Assembly (NCBI GenBank): GCA_015847255.1
Contig: JADLZK010001362.1
Span: forward strand, 1-64,000
Length of the DNA stretch: 64,000 nt
Direction of reading: 5' to 3'
From: Hyparrhenia diplandra
Lineage: Eukaryota > Streptophyta > Magnoliopsida > Poales > Poaceae
Part shown: piece after piece, positions 24,991-36,729 of the stretch
Layout of the letters: every line of letters starts with the position of its first letter
Position numbering within the stretch: position 1 is the first letter of the stretch
Notes under the pieces: model-generated
Databases searched by the model: none
The model's input: the letters and a program-made list of their open reading frames with translations, nothing else
Told to the model about the DNA's origin: nothing
Position numbers and translations under genes: made by a program

Positions 24991-25928
24991 GATGGTTAGC
25001 CAGCATAGGTGCAATCTGCTTTATCGAATGATCGGATCTTGGATTGTTGTGCCAGGTGTTACGCCAACAGACAAAACCATGTTTGGTGGCAACAGCCAGC
25101 ATATGAAACGATACACAGAGGAGAGGATACAAACTAGAAGATTCAAAAACTCAAATGCACATAGAACTGCAGTAGAAATCGGATGTCTCCATCTAGTAGA
25201 TGAAACACTGATGAAACAAGGATGGGCTGGAACTGCGGACCGGGCGGAACGTCCACGGCAATGCTGCCTCCATCCCCCGTCGTCGCGCACTGCAGCACTT
25301 GCGAGTCCTCGAACCATGACGCGAGGCAGAGCAGCTGCAGTGAGGGATGGGAGCAACAAAGCAAGGGCGGGGGATGGGGAACGGGGGCGAGGGAGGCAGG
25401 CAGGGCGGTGGGCCGGCCCACTAATCGCTGGATGCGCGTCCGGCCGTCCAGACGCCCGCCCGTATATAAGACAGTTTCCGTATTTTATATAGTTTTCGCG
25501 AGTCATTCAAATACATAACAATAATTTTTATTTCTTTTTAACCAAACTGTGGTTCATAAAAACAGTTTTTTTTTTTTCATGTCGTGGGATGACAATAAAA
25601 TAAAATAAAATAATGACACGTTGGACTACCTAGCTAATTAACTTTTTTTTTTTTGATAGATAGAGATCTAAAATAAAATATAGTACTCACGGCGAGCCTA
25701 ATTAATCCCAAAAGGCCAAGAAACGTATTAACTGCACGCATGTTCGTATTTTTCTCAACAGAAACGAGTTGGTGCGGTTTAATTTCTATCTCATCGCTGA
25801 TAGGTGAGAAAGGCGGTTGCATGCAACGCTTCGTTCCTGGCCAGTGCATGCGGCTTCGTTCAAGTGCCGAATAATAAATTTATCGCCACATATTTTACCT
25901 AGATCCTTCAACTTCCCCGGATCCGCTC
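24991..25928. other. Region before the F-box gene, no confident gene
   Basis: A minus-strand open frame at 25021-25506 (161 codons) includes the plausible stretch VLQCATTGDGGSIAVDV in an overlapping frame, but it has no recognisable domain. A TATA-like GTATATAAGA lies at 25461. 25500-25830 is AT-rich, with A and T homopolymers. The F-box promoter should lie just before 25929. Confidence 0.3.
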
Positions 25929-27250
25929 ATGGCAGAAGTGGCCCGCGGCGGCGCGAGGCTCCCCGAGGATCTCCTTGTCTGGGAGATCCTTACACGTGTG
26001 CCGGCGAAGACCCTCCTCCGGTGCCGCGCCGTCTGCCGCTCCTGGCGCCGCCGCCTCACCACCGACCAAAAATTCCTCCACGCCCACCACTGCCGCCAAC
26101 CCTCCCTCGCGCTCTCCTCACCGAAGGATATAGGACAACCGAGGAGAGGAGGATCGACGCCCTGGACCACCGCACCGGCGAGCGGCGCCCCGTCGCTCGG
26201 ACGACGGGCCGGACCGTCGACGTTACCGCCAACATCGATGACCTCAAAGTGCTCGCTTCCTGCGACGGCCTCCTTATCCTCCTCGCCAACGGCTGCCTCC
26301 AGATCTGCAACCCGGCGACTCGCCAGCGCGCGCCCCTCACGCTGCTTCACGGCGCCGCCTGCATCTCCGCGCTATACCATCACCGCCCGTCTGGGTCGTA
26401 CCGGGTGCTGTGCAGCTTCAACAGAGCTGAGGATGGCCACGCCGTGTACCACGTGCACACCGTCGGGTCCGGCGAGCTCAGGTGCGTCGGAGAGCCTCCC
26501 GCGCCGTGGGCGTCTAGGAATATGGCGTTCCTGATGCGGATTATGTTGGGCCACCGCCCGCTCGCCATGGCACAAGACAGGATCTACTGGCACCCTGTAA
26601 AGCTAGAAGGCGGCAACGGCAAGTACAACAACATGCTGGCGTTTGACACCATGGCCGAGTCCTTTCAGCAATTGTTGTCGCCCGTCGAGGGCCCCTTCAT
26701 TGAGCTGTTCCAGATGAACAGTGACGCCCTTGGATTGTACCACTGTTGCGGCAGGACGGTTGATATTTGGGTGTTACAGGATCATTCGAATGGATCCTGG
26801 TCGATGAACCACCGGATCCAATTGGACTTGCTGACGGACGTGGAGTTTTCTCTCTGCTACCGGTGCTGGACCTAGAAGGAGATGTGATACTGATAGTCCT
26901 TTCTGTAATAGAGCCATATCTGCAGCTCATTTCTTGGGCTAATGGCAGTTTGCTAGCCCGCTATTGGAGTGGCGGTTATCTGAGGCTTAGCATGCATACG
27001 TTCAAAGAAAGTCTTGTCCACCATGACTTCTTCTCAATGGAAGGTAACGCTGATAGTGTGGATGAAAAACCATTGTTCAATGGCTTGGCATCTGTGGTGT
27101 TGGTTCGTGATGAAAAACTGTTACACCTGGGCACCATCAGGAACACGACCTGGAAGTCGCAGGAGAAAGAGGCCGACCCAGCCGAGCCAAGAAGCCCAAC
27201 CCAAAGGTCATCAGGAAGAATTGGGCCCAGTAAATGCATTTTCCTGTAAT
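25929..27250 (+). CDS. F-box protein gene with two frame breaks and an altered C-terminus
   Basis: Substrate-recognition subunit type for SCF ubiquitin ligases. Residues 10-42 form the F-box (LPEDLLVWEILTRVPAKTLL, then CRAVCRSWRR), and an F-box-associated beta region follows. The frame breaks near 26117, where two extra bases in CTCTCCTC move the reading from SLALSS to the frame of TEGYRTTEERRIDALD. It breaks again near 26847, where a lost T would restore FSLLPVLDLEGDVILIVLS. The middle frame is long and clean (about 26118-26845). The final codons from 27119 come from a probable solo LTR. The gene is either a young pseudogene or suffers local sequencing errors. Single-exon structure is usual for this large, fast-evolving grass family, whose targets are mostly unknown. 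Confidence 0.65.
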
Positions 27251-27428
27251 TCATTTGTTTCGTTGCCTTGAGAGTACTTAAGGAAGAGTTGGAGGAGAGG
27301 AGTGGCTTATGCCATTTGTAACAGACATTTGAATTCTATTAAGATACATCGTAGATTCCTATCCCCTTAGCTGTCTGTTCTTCCTTCCCCTGCCCTGTTT
27401 TTCCCCAACTACCTCCAATCTGCTAACA
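27119..27428. mobile_element. Probable solo LTR inserted in the last codons of the F-box gene
   Basis: The segment starts TGTTAC and ends CTAACA, a short terminal inverted repeat of LTR type, and is flanked on both sides by AAAC (27115-27118 and 27429-27432). It contains a CATTTGTAACAGACATTTG-like transcript-end region. Just beyond it, one frame reads TILSDIEKQRY then stop, which could be the original F-box tail. No internal retrotransposon sequence is present. Confidence 0.45.
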
Positions 27429-27844
27429 AAACCATTCTGAGCGACATTGAGAAACAAAGGTATTAATTAAATGGCAAGTTGTTTCATCTCAGCAGGATGG
27501 AGTCACTCCTGATGATTCTGAACTGTGTGTAGCAGATTAGTAATAACCTGATATTTTACCTTGAGTCTGGTATTTTCTTCCCCTTTGGACATGAGTCATG
27601 AACATACACTGTTTATTTTGATTCTGAACTATCTGGTAAGAACAGCACTGCGAACTAGTAATAACCTGAAACTATGTCTATACCTCAAGTCTAGTATTTA
27701 TTTCCCTTTTCACATGAGTCATGAACACATTCTTTAATTATTTTGGTGTGGGAATTCCTTTTTTTTATGTGTATGTCACCAACAAAATAGCACTACCTTC
27801 AGGTGAGTTCATGTCTCTTTGTGTTTATTTTAAAAATATATATA

Positions 27845-28790
27845 GTGATTTGGATAATAGCGAATGATTTTTTCTGACCTATTCTTTTTTGAACCGATGG
27901 CCTATAAATCAATAATTTTCAGTCAAACCATATGAAAACTGGATCACTGCAGGTGTTTTAGTCAAATCCTGTCCTTGCTAGGATCCAAATGTCTCTTTTG
28001 GGTCAATTTGCGCTACATGAATTTGAATTTTAGCTTTTTTTTGGGGGGTTGCGACGGGGGATGCTTGGATTTTTAGGTGAAACTTATCTTTTTTCAGAAT
28101 TGTTTGTTTAACAGGCAAGCTTGATTTTAGCTGTTTTTATTTAGAGCTAAGCTGTTGCATAGAATGGTCACATGATTCAGAGAATGGTTTGCTTCTAGAT
28201 AGTGTGGTATATAGTATTTTAACTTGCAATATTTGAATATAGGTCATTGATCTAGCAACTTCTCTTGCCAAAGTTGCAGATGTTGATAGAAATCTTGGGA
28301 ATGAAAGTGCAGCAGTCGAGGGTTTTGAAGAAGCAATTCAATGCCTTGAGAAGTTGAAGCTGGATTCTGAACAAACTAGCCTTGAACAGAGGGTAGGTAT
28401 CATTGATCCACATTATTCCTCCTCATCCAGTATCTGTTTTTCTGAAATAACCTTCATCATGCACAACTGCAGCGCCTCTTGGTTCTTGACTTCCTACACA
28501 AGCAATTGGCAGATAAATAAGACATGATTTTTCCTAAGAATGCACCAACAACAGATGTCCTTGCATGGTAATGTTCAACTACACTGCTTAAGGTGGTTCC
28601 CTTTGGAAGGAGTTGGCCTAGAAGCAGCGATCAGTATGTGTGTTTACCACCGTTTGATACTCTGTCACGGCACAAAATAAGTACTCCTGCACTGTAAATG
28701 TATGATATATATGCTGATCGAGTACTCTTGATGATTGCCGATATGGTTGGGTAGTCTAAGCACCCTGGTTTGTCAAATGTCATAGTGAAT
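27845..28790 (+). pseudogene. Partial NCA1-like copy B (exons 6 and 7 plus flanks)
   Basis: Matches the parent gene region 21410-22380 closely. The exon 6 copy is 28243-28392, with splice sites and frame kept; the exon 7 copy is 28473-28520 and ends in the same TAA. There is no upstream exon in front of it, so it cannot make the full protein. The 3' flank ends in a small local repeat of GGTTGGGTAGTCTAAGCACC (about 28746 and 28805) at the junction with the next copy. Confidence 0.85.
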
Positions 28791-28849
28791 GTGATATGTA
28801 TCTTTAGTGATATGGTTGGGTAGTCTAAGCACCCTGGTTTGTCTAAGCA

Positions 28850-30210
28850 CCCTGCTATCATGCATCTGATTGCTTTGATGTATCTGATATGTCTCTTAAT
28901 CTGTGGGACTTTGCTACTTATCATTAGTGAATGTTCACACCATCACTGTTATAGTATCATGCCTCATTCAGTCATTCTTCATATAATTATCTTGTACTTC
29001 AATCAGTATTGATCAACATAATTTTGCTTATTTTGTTACTTATTTAATCATGTAACTCATTCCACACTGCATATTATCATTGTACTGTGTTTTTAGTCGG
29101 ACCTTGGGAGATGTTCCTTCAGCAATCACTTACTATGAAGAAAGTGCTGAGTTCCTCTCAAAACCGCCTGCAAAAGATCTTGAGGTTATATTCAATTTTA
29201 GTGTAATTGTAATAACATTGAAAATACTGTATGCTGATTTTTCTTTTACATTCATTTGCACAATGCAGCTGGTTCATACGCTCTCTGTTTCACTAAATAA
29301 AATTGGTGACCTTTGCTACTATGATGGTGATCTCCAATCTGCAAGAAACTACTATGCCCGTTCATTGGATGTTTGAAGAAATGCAGTAAAAGAACACTCT
29401 GCAGTGGCTTCTCAGGTACGTTGTGGGGACTATACTATTCTTAAACTCTTGGGTGATGTGGGGCAGGAACGCTATTGTCTTGCACTGCAAAGGTTTTTGT
29501 ACTTACGGACATGCACATCATGGAAATAGTACAATGTGAGGTATAATGTTTTTGTGTGTGTGGGGGGATCACTAAAGATTTCACATGATAAGTAAGGATT
29601 TGTTTGGCAAGCATGGCATGCTGAATTGAGAGATGTAGTATCAGAAACCAGATATTCAAGAGCCACGGGGATGAAGGAATTCAGAACCGTACACTGGATA
29701 CCGGGTGCTGCCAAGGCAACAGCGACACCCAAACCCAAGGTTTGGGGTTAGAGGGTGGATTTCTCCTCATAATTCTTTCTGCTTGATTTTGTGATAGTCT
29801 ACACCCCATGTCATTCTTTGTAGATTAGGCGCCTCATTGCCCTTAGCCAACCAGCTGATTTACTTGGTAACAAACTAAGCATACTATCCGCTCAGTTCCA
29901 AATTATGAAGTTCAAAAAAAAGTTCCAAATTATGAATCGTTTTGGCTTTTATAAGTACATAGGTTTTGCTATGTCTAGATAAGCTAAAAATGACTTATAA
30001 TTTGAAATGGAGTAGCTTATCTCTATTTGTGTGGAAATCCTAATCACATGTAACTAGCTTGCAGGATAAAATTGATTAGTTCAAAGAAGTTCTGAAAAGG
30101 AGAAGGATATGAATTTTTTTTTTTGGTAAAACATTGTACAAAAGACATCTAGCTATTGATTAACATGAACACTGATGTCTTATTTTTTGGGCTGATGATG
30201 GCATTTGGAC
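28850..30210 (+). pseudogene. Partial NCA1-like copy B2 (exons 4 and 5, with a stop)
   Basis: Matches the parent intron and exon region 19070-20860. The exon 4 copy is 29097-29184 and the exon 5 copy is 29269-29415. In exon 5 the parent CGA codon is TGA (29374-29376), so the frame is closed. It lies after exons 6-7 of copy B, so the exon order is 6-7-4-5, as expected of a head-to-tail duplication junction. The parent's 20385-20660 segment and its hairpin are missing here. Confidence 0.85.
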
Positions 30211-30292
30211 AAGACAGAACATTTAAAAATTGTCTTGTTTTCTCGAATGAGAAAGAGAGCTGTGTATCATTAATTCATTATATTAAGCATAA

Positions 30293-33200
30293 GAGTGAAA
30301 TACCTTTGTAGGTCCCTAAACTTGCCTCGGCGTCTCATCTAGGTCCGTGTATTTAGAAAACCCGGTACCCGTGTCCTTAAACTTGCAAACTGTGTCATAT
30401 AGGTCCAAAACCATACATTGGAGGCTGTTTTGACTGCCACGATGGCATCCAGGTCACAGGAGGGCAGCACAGGACGGCATGGCTGCCCTGGGACCTCAAC
30501 CTCCAGGAAGCAACGACCAATAATAATTCCATATAATATTTAGCATCCATATAGAGGTTTTGTGCTATAATAGCATAGAGTATTTGACTCTTAACAAGAG
30601 TTATGGACCCATTATATATTACAAACAGTTAGCCCCATCTTAGACATGTCACTACCCCCGAGCAAACTAACACATCCAACACACAGACCTCACAACAGGT
30701 TTGTAGCGTGTGTGTGTGCGCCATCTACCAGTCCCCAAAAGGTTTACCAAAAGATGTACAAGTGTACCAAAAGCTATACCCAAAAGATGTCCATGCCCAT
30801 CAGTTCAAGTTTGGTGGTTTTTCTTCTTCTTTGAATGTTTCTCTCAGCGAGAAGTGTCATTCTTCTTCTCGACCGACTCTTGCACTTCAACCTTCCTTGT
30901 TTTGTTCTTTGTGGTGAGGACGGTTGGCCTTGAAGTGGGCTGGTTGTTGTCGATGAAAGATGAAGAAGGGAGAGGCCCATGATCAAGTGACAAGGTTAAC
31001 ATGATCTGTTACCTGTCACAAAATGAAGAAGATAATGGATGGACACATTATTCACAATGCAAGCAAAAAAAGACAATGATCAGCTACAAGTTATTCACCT
31101 GTGATAACATCTGGGACAACATACTTGCTTCGACCACCAATGGTTGCACTTTGTGGGCTGTAGGTGTTCTGTCATCACTTCCTCTGAGCCTTTGTGTACT
31201 AAGTTCACTAACTTTTTCCTTCTCTCCTGTTGTTGCTGCAAAGGTGGTGGCTGCCTTCTCACTTGTTGTGTCGGCCTGATGCCTGCCTTCTTGAGTGGGC
31301 AGCCCTTGGAATTGTGGTTAGGCTCATGGCACCAAGAACAGTGTGAATGATGATGCCATGCCTGGACATTGTAGGTCCATTTTTTCCCTGGATCTCATGG
31401 GGTTGCTTCCTCCTAGATTTGGGTGGCCTTCCTATCTTCTTCTCATATATTGGTGGCTCAATATTTGGACCATTCATTTTCATCCGGTTGGACTTGTCAA
31501 ACACATGGCATCACATTGAATCCATACACGGCACTATAAGTTTGTTAGTGTAGCATTGAGATATAAAATCTTCAGCCGGGGTCCTTTCATGCCTTAGGCA
31601 AGAGATGGCATGACTACAAGGAATGCCGGTCAAGTTCCACCTCCTCCCGATCCACGAGTGCTTGTCATAAATCTTAAGCGTGTAATCGGTAATCTCTATC
31701 TTTCACCTCAAAAATACCTCTACCGGCGGGAGAAACATAACAAGTGTTGGCCCACTCTCGAGTTTTGGAGAATTATTTTCCTAATCTTGGGACAAATAGG
31801 GCCTGGCCATTTGTTTTGAACATCATTCGCTTCTTTTGCACCCTGTTCATTAGTTGGTCTTTGATCCGAACAATCATCTTTGAGGATGGGCATCTCCCTT
31901 GCATCTAGTATGTACTTGTTGAATACCTCACACGAATTATTGAGCAACAGATCACACTTAGGAAACTCACTAAAAAAATGCTCTAACCCAAGTGTTGGGA
32001 GGCATCTGCTCTAACCATCTATGTGCTTGTGCATCTAATGTCTTCATTTTCTCCATGTTCCTCTCCCGGGCTGCCCTTTGTGGTGGACCTAGCACAAGCC
32101 AGAGCTGGTTTTTGAGGTTCTCACCTTTGAAGTGACCACGAAAGTTGGAGTACAAGTGTCGACCACGTAACACGTGTTCGAATCTGGAAAAACTTCTTGG
32201 ACAGCAGGTATAAGTCCCTAGAGATGCATTGAAACAATTAGTATACAACATAGAATAAGTTTACAAAATGGATAAGTCATGAAAAAGAAAAAGTATATAA
32301 CCTTTTGCTTGTCGGTCATTATAGTCCATGGATAACTATTTTCAATCCCAAGATCTTGCTTGAGGGTTTCAAGGAACCATTTCCATGTCTTCTTTGACTC
32401 CACCATTTCAACTCTATGCTTTAGACTGTACTCTCTGATGGCTTTTCTTAGGAGCTCCACACTAGAGAATATCATGCCTACCTTAAAGGTTGGATTGACT
32501 AGATCCTGAGGCTTGAAAGATTTGAACTTCAGCTTCACTTGGCCTTCTCCATCTGAGTCATCGAGGCAAATCCAAGTCACTATCTCGACCCATCTTTGCC
32601 TTCTTCCCCTTTCCAAGTCACTACCCGACCCATCTTTGCCTTCTTTTCCCTTTCCTGGACCCTCATCTAGCACCTCTTCACCTACATTTTCCTCAAATAA
32701 GTCATCATCACCATCTTCAAAGTCATAATCACTGTCAGAATAGTCTGATCCTTCTGTGCCCACTTCTATGTCCACTTCCGCATCTTCTTCCTTCCCCGGC
32801 AACTCGTTGTCAAAGTCTGATAGGTTCTCTTTTGGGCTCTGACCTATCTGGTTTATCCTGACTAGCAACTTCGTTGATTACAACATCATCCCAAATGTTG
32901 TTGTCACCTGCTATCTGGTTGTACTGGTCAATATACAACACTAAATTGTTCACCCTACCAACAATTTGTTTCATGACTAAGGTTTCAGCATTAGATTCAA
33001 TGATTCTAAGGCCATCATGCAACTGTTTGTCGGGCAAAAGCCAATACACCTTAGCCTTGCCAATCACATAATCAAGCTGCAATAGGAGGTCTTCTATCCA
33101 CAGATAGCACCACCATTCTGCTTCCACGTCATCTTCATATGTGATTTTACCATCAACATAGGATTTGTTCTCACCATGACCAAAGAAAAAACCCCCATGA

Positions 33201-34094
33201 TGGACTTCTAGCGAGAATTTGTTTGAATTGGGACTTAAAATACACAAAGCATCACTGAACTGGACAATCCCAACCAAACAACAGCTCCATTAAAACACTA
33301 AAAATCAGTAATTTAGCACACAATCCAATTACAGGCAAAGAATCAACAGTGATTAGGGTTCCAACTAAAGATTAGTAATTTAATCCACAATCTAACTAAA
33401 CTTCAGTAAAGAATCAATAGTGAGAAAGAAGCAGCAAAACAAGGGGATTAGGGTTCCAATGAAATCACCGTAGTCCGGTGGTGGCTCTCCAGGAAGGCGA
33501 AATCTGGCGCCCATGGCTCTGCAGCGCCGAAGTCAGTCGCCTGCCCCCGTGGCCGCCGCACCAGCTAGCACCACCGTGGAGGGCGACCGTCGTCGCACCG
33601 GTCTTGGCGTCGGCTTGGACCCGCCCGTCGCGGCGATGGCGACCTCCAATGTCGCCCGGGGGGGGGGGGGGGGTGCGGCGCTCCTCTCCTGTGGGACGCC
33701 GCACCGGCTCCAACGGCCGGGGGTGGCGCCCTCGCCCCGTCGCCCTGATCGCGAAGTCGCGCGACTCCGATCGCCCGTCGCCCGCGACTCGGTAGCGACT
33801 CGGTCTTTGCGGGGCCTCTCCGGGAGGACCCGAAGGAAGCGAGCCCACCAAATTTTTTTTGAGTAACGTTGCATAGTATTCGGCCTCTCCGAACTAGCGA
33901 AGGAAGCAGGCCCATCATGGTCGATCGGTCAACGTTGCCACCGTGGCAGTCCGGTGGACAAAACAGCCTCCGATGTCCGGTTTTGGACCTATATGACTGA
34001 TTTGCAAGTTTAAGGACCTGGTACTGGTTTTCTAAATACACGGACCTAGATGAGACGCTGAGGCAAGTTCAGGGACCTACAGTGTATTTCACTC
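30293..34094 (-). mobile_element. Mutator-like element (MULE) with 9-bp target-site duplication
   Basis: Terminal inverted repeats of about 120 bp (30293-30416 and 33966-34094) share GAGTGAAATAC, the AGGTCCCT block and GTCATATAGGTCCAAAACC. The flanks are TAAGCATAA (30284-30292) and TAAGAATAA (34095-34103), a 9-bp duplication with one mismatch, which is the MULE hallmark. The interior carries a broken transposase gene on the minus strand and, near the right end, a GC-rich leader (33460-33870) with a long G run. The related LINE copy at 36730-37580 has no MULE and serves as the empty site. Confidence 0.92.
31259..33277 (-). pseudogene. MULE transposase gene, internally deleted and frame-broken
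   Basis: Read on the minus strand, the pieces are: an N-terminal PB1-like region (33277-32810, VHHGGFFFGHGENKSYVDG), an acidic linker, the MuDR DNA-binding region (VGMIFSSVELLRKAIREYSL), then directly VESKKTWKWFLETLKQDLG and NSYPWTIMTDKQK, which belong to the second half of the catalytic domain. The stretch that should lie between them, with the first catalytic aspartates, is missing. After a small intron, RHLYSNFRGHFKGENLKN, NNSCEVFNKYILDAREMPIL and a CCHC zinc knuckle (CSWCHEPNHNSKGC, around 31315) follow in different frames. It cannot make an active enzyme. Confidence 0.85.
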
Positions 34095-34117
34095 TAAGAA
34101 TAAAAATGAGAAAGAGT

Positions 34118-34351
34118 TTAGGCCTAGCGATGATGCATATCACCTTTAGCAGTTGTGTTGTGTGGTTCGGTGGGGTGCTCCTCCCCCTTCTTGCTTTCGG
34201 CAATTGTTGCCTGTGTTTGTTTTGTGGCCACTTTCTCCGTGGTACCGTTGTGTCTTGTGGTGTAGTGTTGTTGTTTTGTGTTGTTTAGCCAGTCTTGGCC
34301 TTTTCTCTTAATGAAAATGACACGTGAAGTCGTGTTCGAGAAAAAAAAAAA
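34118..34351 (+). mobile_element. 5'-truncated LINE 3' end with 10-bp target-site duplication
   Basis: A 234-bp insert ends in ATGACACGTGAAGTCGTGTT, then CGAG and an A run, the tail style of grass LINEs. It is flanked by exact GAGAAAGAGT copies at 34108-34117 and 34352-34361. The paralogous site near 36817 has only one GAGAAAAGAGT and no insert. Confidence 0.85.
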
Positions 34352-34864
34352 GAGAAAGAGTCCATACAAAGCCACCCCATAACACCAACATACACCACTA
34401 GGATTTGTAAAACACAAAAAGACATGCCTTTTACATACAAAAGAAATAAACGACCCCAACTACAAATGAGTCTACATTCATCCCTTGGGCTAAGAGGGAG
34501 TTGACTCATGCCCCAGCTGTCTCCCAGAAATGAAGCTCTTCATTGGCGAGCAACAGGGCTGTAGCCAATTTAGGAGAATCACCATAAATAATACAGCGAT
34601 TGCGAAGATTCCACAAGGACCAGGCCCCTAAGATGATAATAAAGTTGAGACCCTTTCTTAAATGGTCAGCGAACACACTAGACTTTTTTTTTTTTGATAA
34701 AAACACACTAGAGCTTTTGTCCCACCATTCATCAAAAGAACGGTCATCAGGTTGGGGAATGGGACTTCACAAGCCAACCTGGGTCAGGAGAAACAACCAA
34801 AATTCACAAGCAAAGACGCAGGTCGCCATTCGGTGGTTTATAACTTTATATCTTCTTCCTGGTC

Positions 34865-35298
34865 TGTCATGGGCATGGTGGTGGTGTGCGCTACTCGTGC
34901 TGGGCGAGCGGGCGTTGAGTGGCTAAGAAGGAAAGTTAGAAGGAAGGGCTGCAAGCGCGTATGGCGAAGGAAGGGCTACATGTGCGCATGGCGAGCCAGC
35001 GGTTGAGCTGGGCGAGCGGGCGTTGAGTGGCTAATAAAGCAATTCCTAGAATCATGCTAGTGTGAGGCTGCATGTTAGTGTGAGGGTGTGAGGCTGCATG
35101 TTAGTGTGAGGCTTGGCTATTTCTATTCTCTGTAATCGGCACTTTGGAAATCAAGCAAGAATCAGTTATCTCTAATCTCCTCTCTCTCCCAAATGTCTCT
35201 CAAGCGCCTAGGGCTGCTACCCTAGAACTAAGCCTGCGGTAGAGGGGTATAACCTCACCGGAGAAGACACTATCGTCATGGATCCAAGGTCCATGACA
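34865..35298. mobile_element. Solo LTR (434 bp) inside the LINE
   Basis: Begins TGTCATGG and ends CCATGACA, perfect 8-bp inverted ends with TG/CA. The 5-bp duplication TGGTC lies at 34860-34864 and 35299-35303. The other LINE copy at about 37290 reads straight through (CTTCCTGGCCGCAGAG). It contains an internal short repeat, GTGTGAGGCTGCATGTTA, at about 35069 and 35088. Confidence 0.92.
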
Positions 35299-35795
35299 TG
35301 GTCGCAGAGCAGCAGCAGGCCAGATGTGGAAGACCTCTCCATGCAAGCTGATCAGCAGTCCAGCACCTATCACGCACTACTAGCCACATGAATAAAATGA
35401 CATTTGCTAGGTGCCCAAGATTTCCAAATTCTTTGATATGGACTAAATAGAACAGTACCCTGAAAATGCTTTTGTAAGCCAATTTTGGTGAATAGTGCCC
35501 ATCACAAGTGAACTTCCGAACTTGAGAGTCTTCCACATCTGGCCGTAGAACAATTTCAGAGATGATGTCCCAAAGGGGAAGTATTCAGGCACCCTGAATG
35601 TAGTGCACCCTGGCATGACCACTCGATCAGTGAGGCCGTTTCCTCCTGTGGAAAGTAAAGCCAGAACTTGAGGGGCAAGATCAGCAATGATTTGGCCAAA
35701 TATCCATCTGAATGTCAAAAATAGTGTGGCAGCACCATTACCAGCCACACAAATGACCACAGTAGAGAGAAGAAGGCTTGGACTCAATTTTTGAA

Positions 35796-36680
35796 CTGGT
35801 ATATTGAAGACAGTCCAAGGACGATTAGGATGTGTTCCAACGCACAGGCACAGACCTAGAGATCTGTGTACTTAGTACTGATCACCCTTGACTTATATAT
35901 ACAAATAGCTACCTTAAGGATACAAAATTTTGTTTCTCGTCACTCCTGACAGAAAATTTTCAACAGCCCTGCATTTATCTGTAGTTTGGGTTCTTAAATA
36001 AATAATAACATGTAGAGAAGACCAGATGCTGTAAGGTGATTGTCACTAGATGTCATGCAGTCTGGTTGGCTAGCAACATGGACAAAGGAACTCGCTGGCA
36101 TGGAGCAAGGCAACATATTCACAGCAACACAATGGCAGCAGTATGCAAGTATACATGGGAGGGAAGCACATGCACATATGGCAGACCGTTTAGTTAGAGT
36201 GGAGGATTATCTGTGAAATACTACATGGAAGTGATGTGATAGGAAAGAGGGGAGCAACAAAACTAATGATCTGGAAATTTGGTAGAATAGTACTTTTACT
36301 GTTCTTCTGGAGAAAATGTTAGTCTGTCGTAATTGTATAGTAGCGAATTTTTTGTACTTTTCTGATCTATTCTTTTTTAACCGATGGCCTAAATCAATAA
36401 TTTTCAGTCAAACTATATGAAAACTGCTTCACTGCAGGTGTTTAGTCAAATCCTGTCCTTGCTAAGGATTCAGATATGTCAACCTGCACTATTTGAGTTT
36501 GAATTTTACTCCTTTTTTTTCGGGGGTGGGGGGGGGGGCGTGGGGATGGCTTCCATTTTTTTTTCCTGGTGAAACTTATCTTTTTGAGAATTGTTTGTTT
36601 AAGGCAAGATTGATATTAGCTATTTCTATTTAGAGCTAAGCTGTTGCATAGAATGGTCACATGATTCAGTTGCTTGTGGA
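35796..36680 (+). pseudogene. Partial NCA1-like copy C (intron 5 only)
   Basis: Matches parent intron positions of about 20870-21800, beginning with ATTGAAGACAGTCCAAGGAC. It contains no exon. At about 36680 it jumps back to parent position 20815 (ATTAACATGAACACTGATG), another head-to-tail junction. Confidence 0.8.
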
Positions 36681-36729
36681 TTAACATGAACACTGATGTC
36701 TTATTTTTGGGCTGATGATGGCATTTGGA

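Larger units (their letters stand above)
30211..35795 (-). mobile_element. L1-type LINE fragment, split by three later insertions
   Basis: On the minus strand the element runs from about 35795 down to 30211. The pieces outside the insertions encode the end of ORF2: FMWLVVRDRCWTADQLAWRG (zinc-finger RVT region) near 35300-35420, and IILGAWSLWNLRNRCIIYGD near 34565-34640. The 3' UTR reads AATGATACACAGCTCTCTTT, then CTCATTCGAGAAAAC, the usual grass LINE tail. The flanks TTTGGAC on the left and TTGGACT on the right fit a target-site duplication into an NCA1 intron copy. It is interrupted by a MULE, a LINE 3' fragment and a solo LTR. No reverse transcriptase core is left. Confidence 0.75.
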
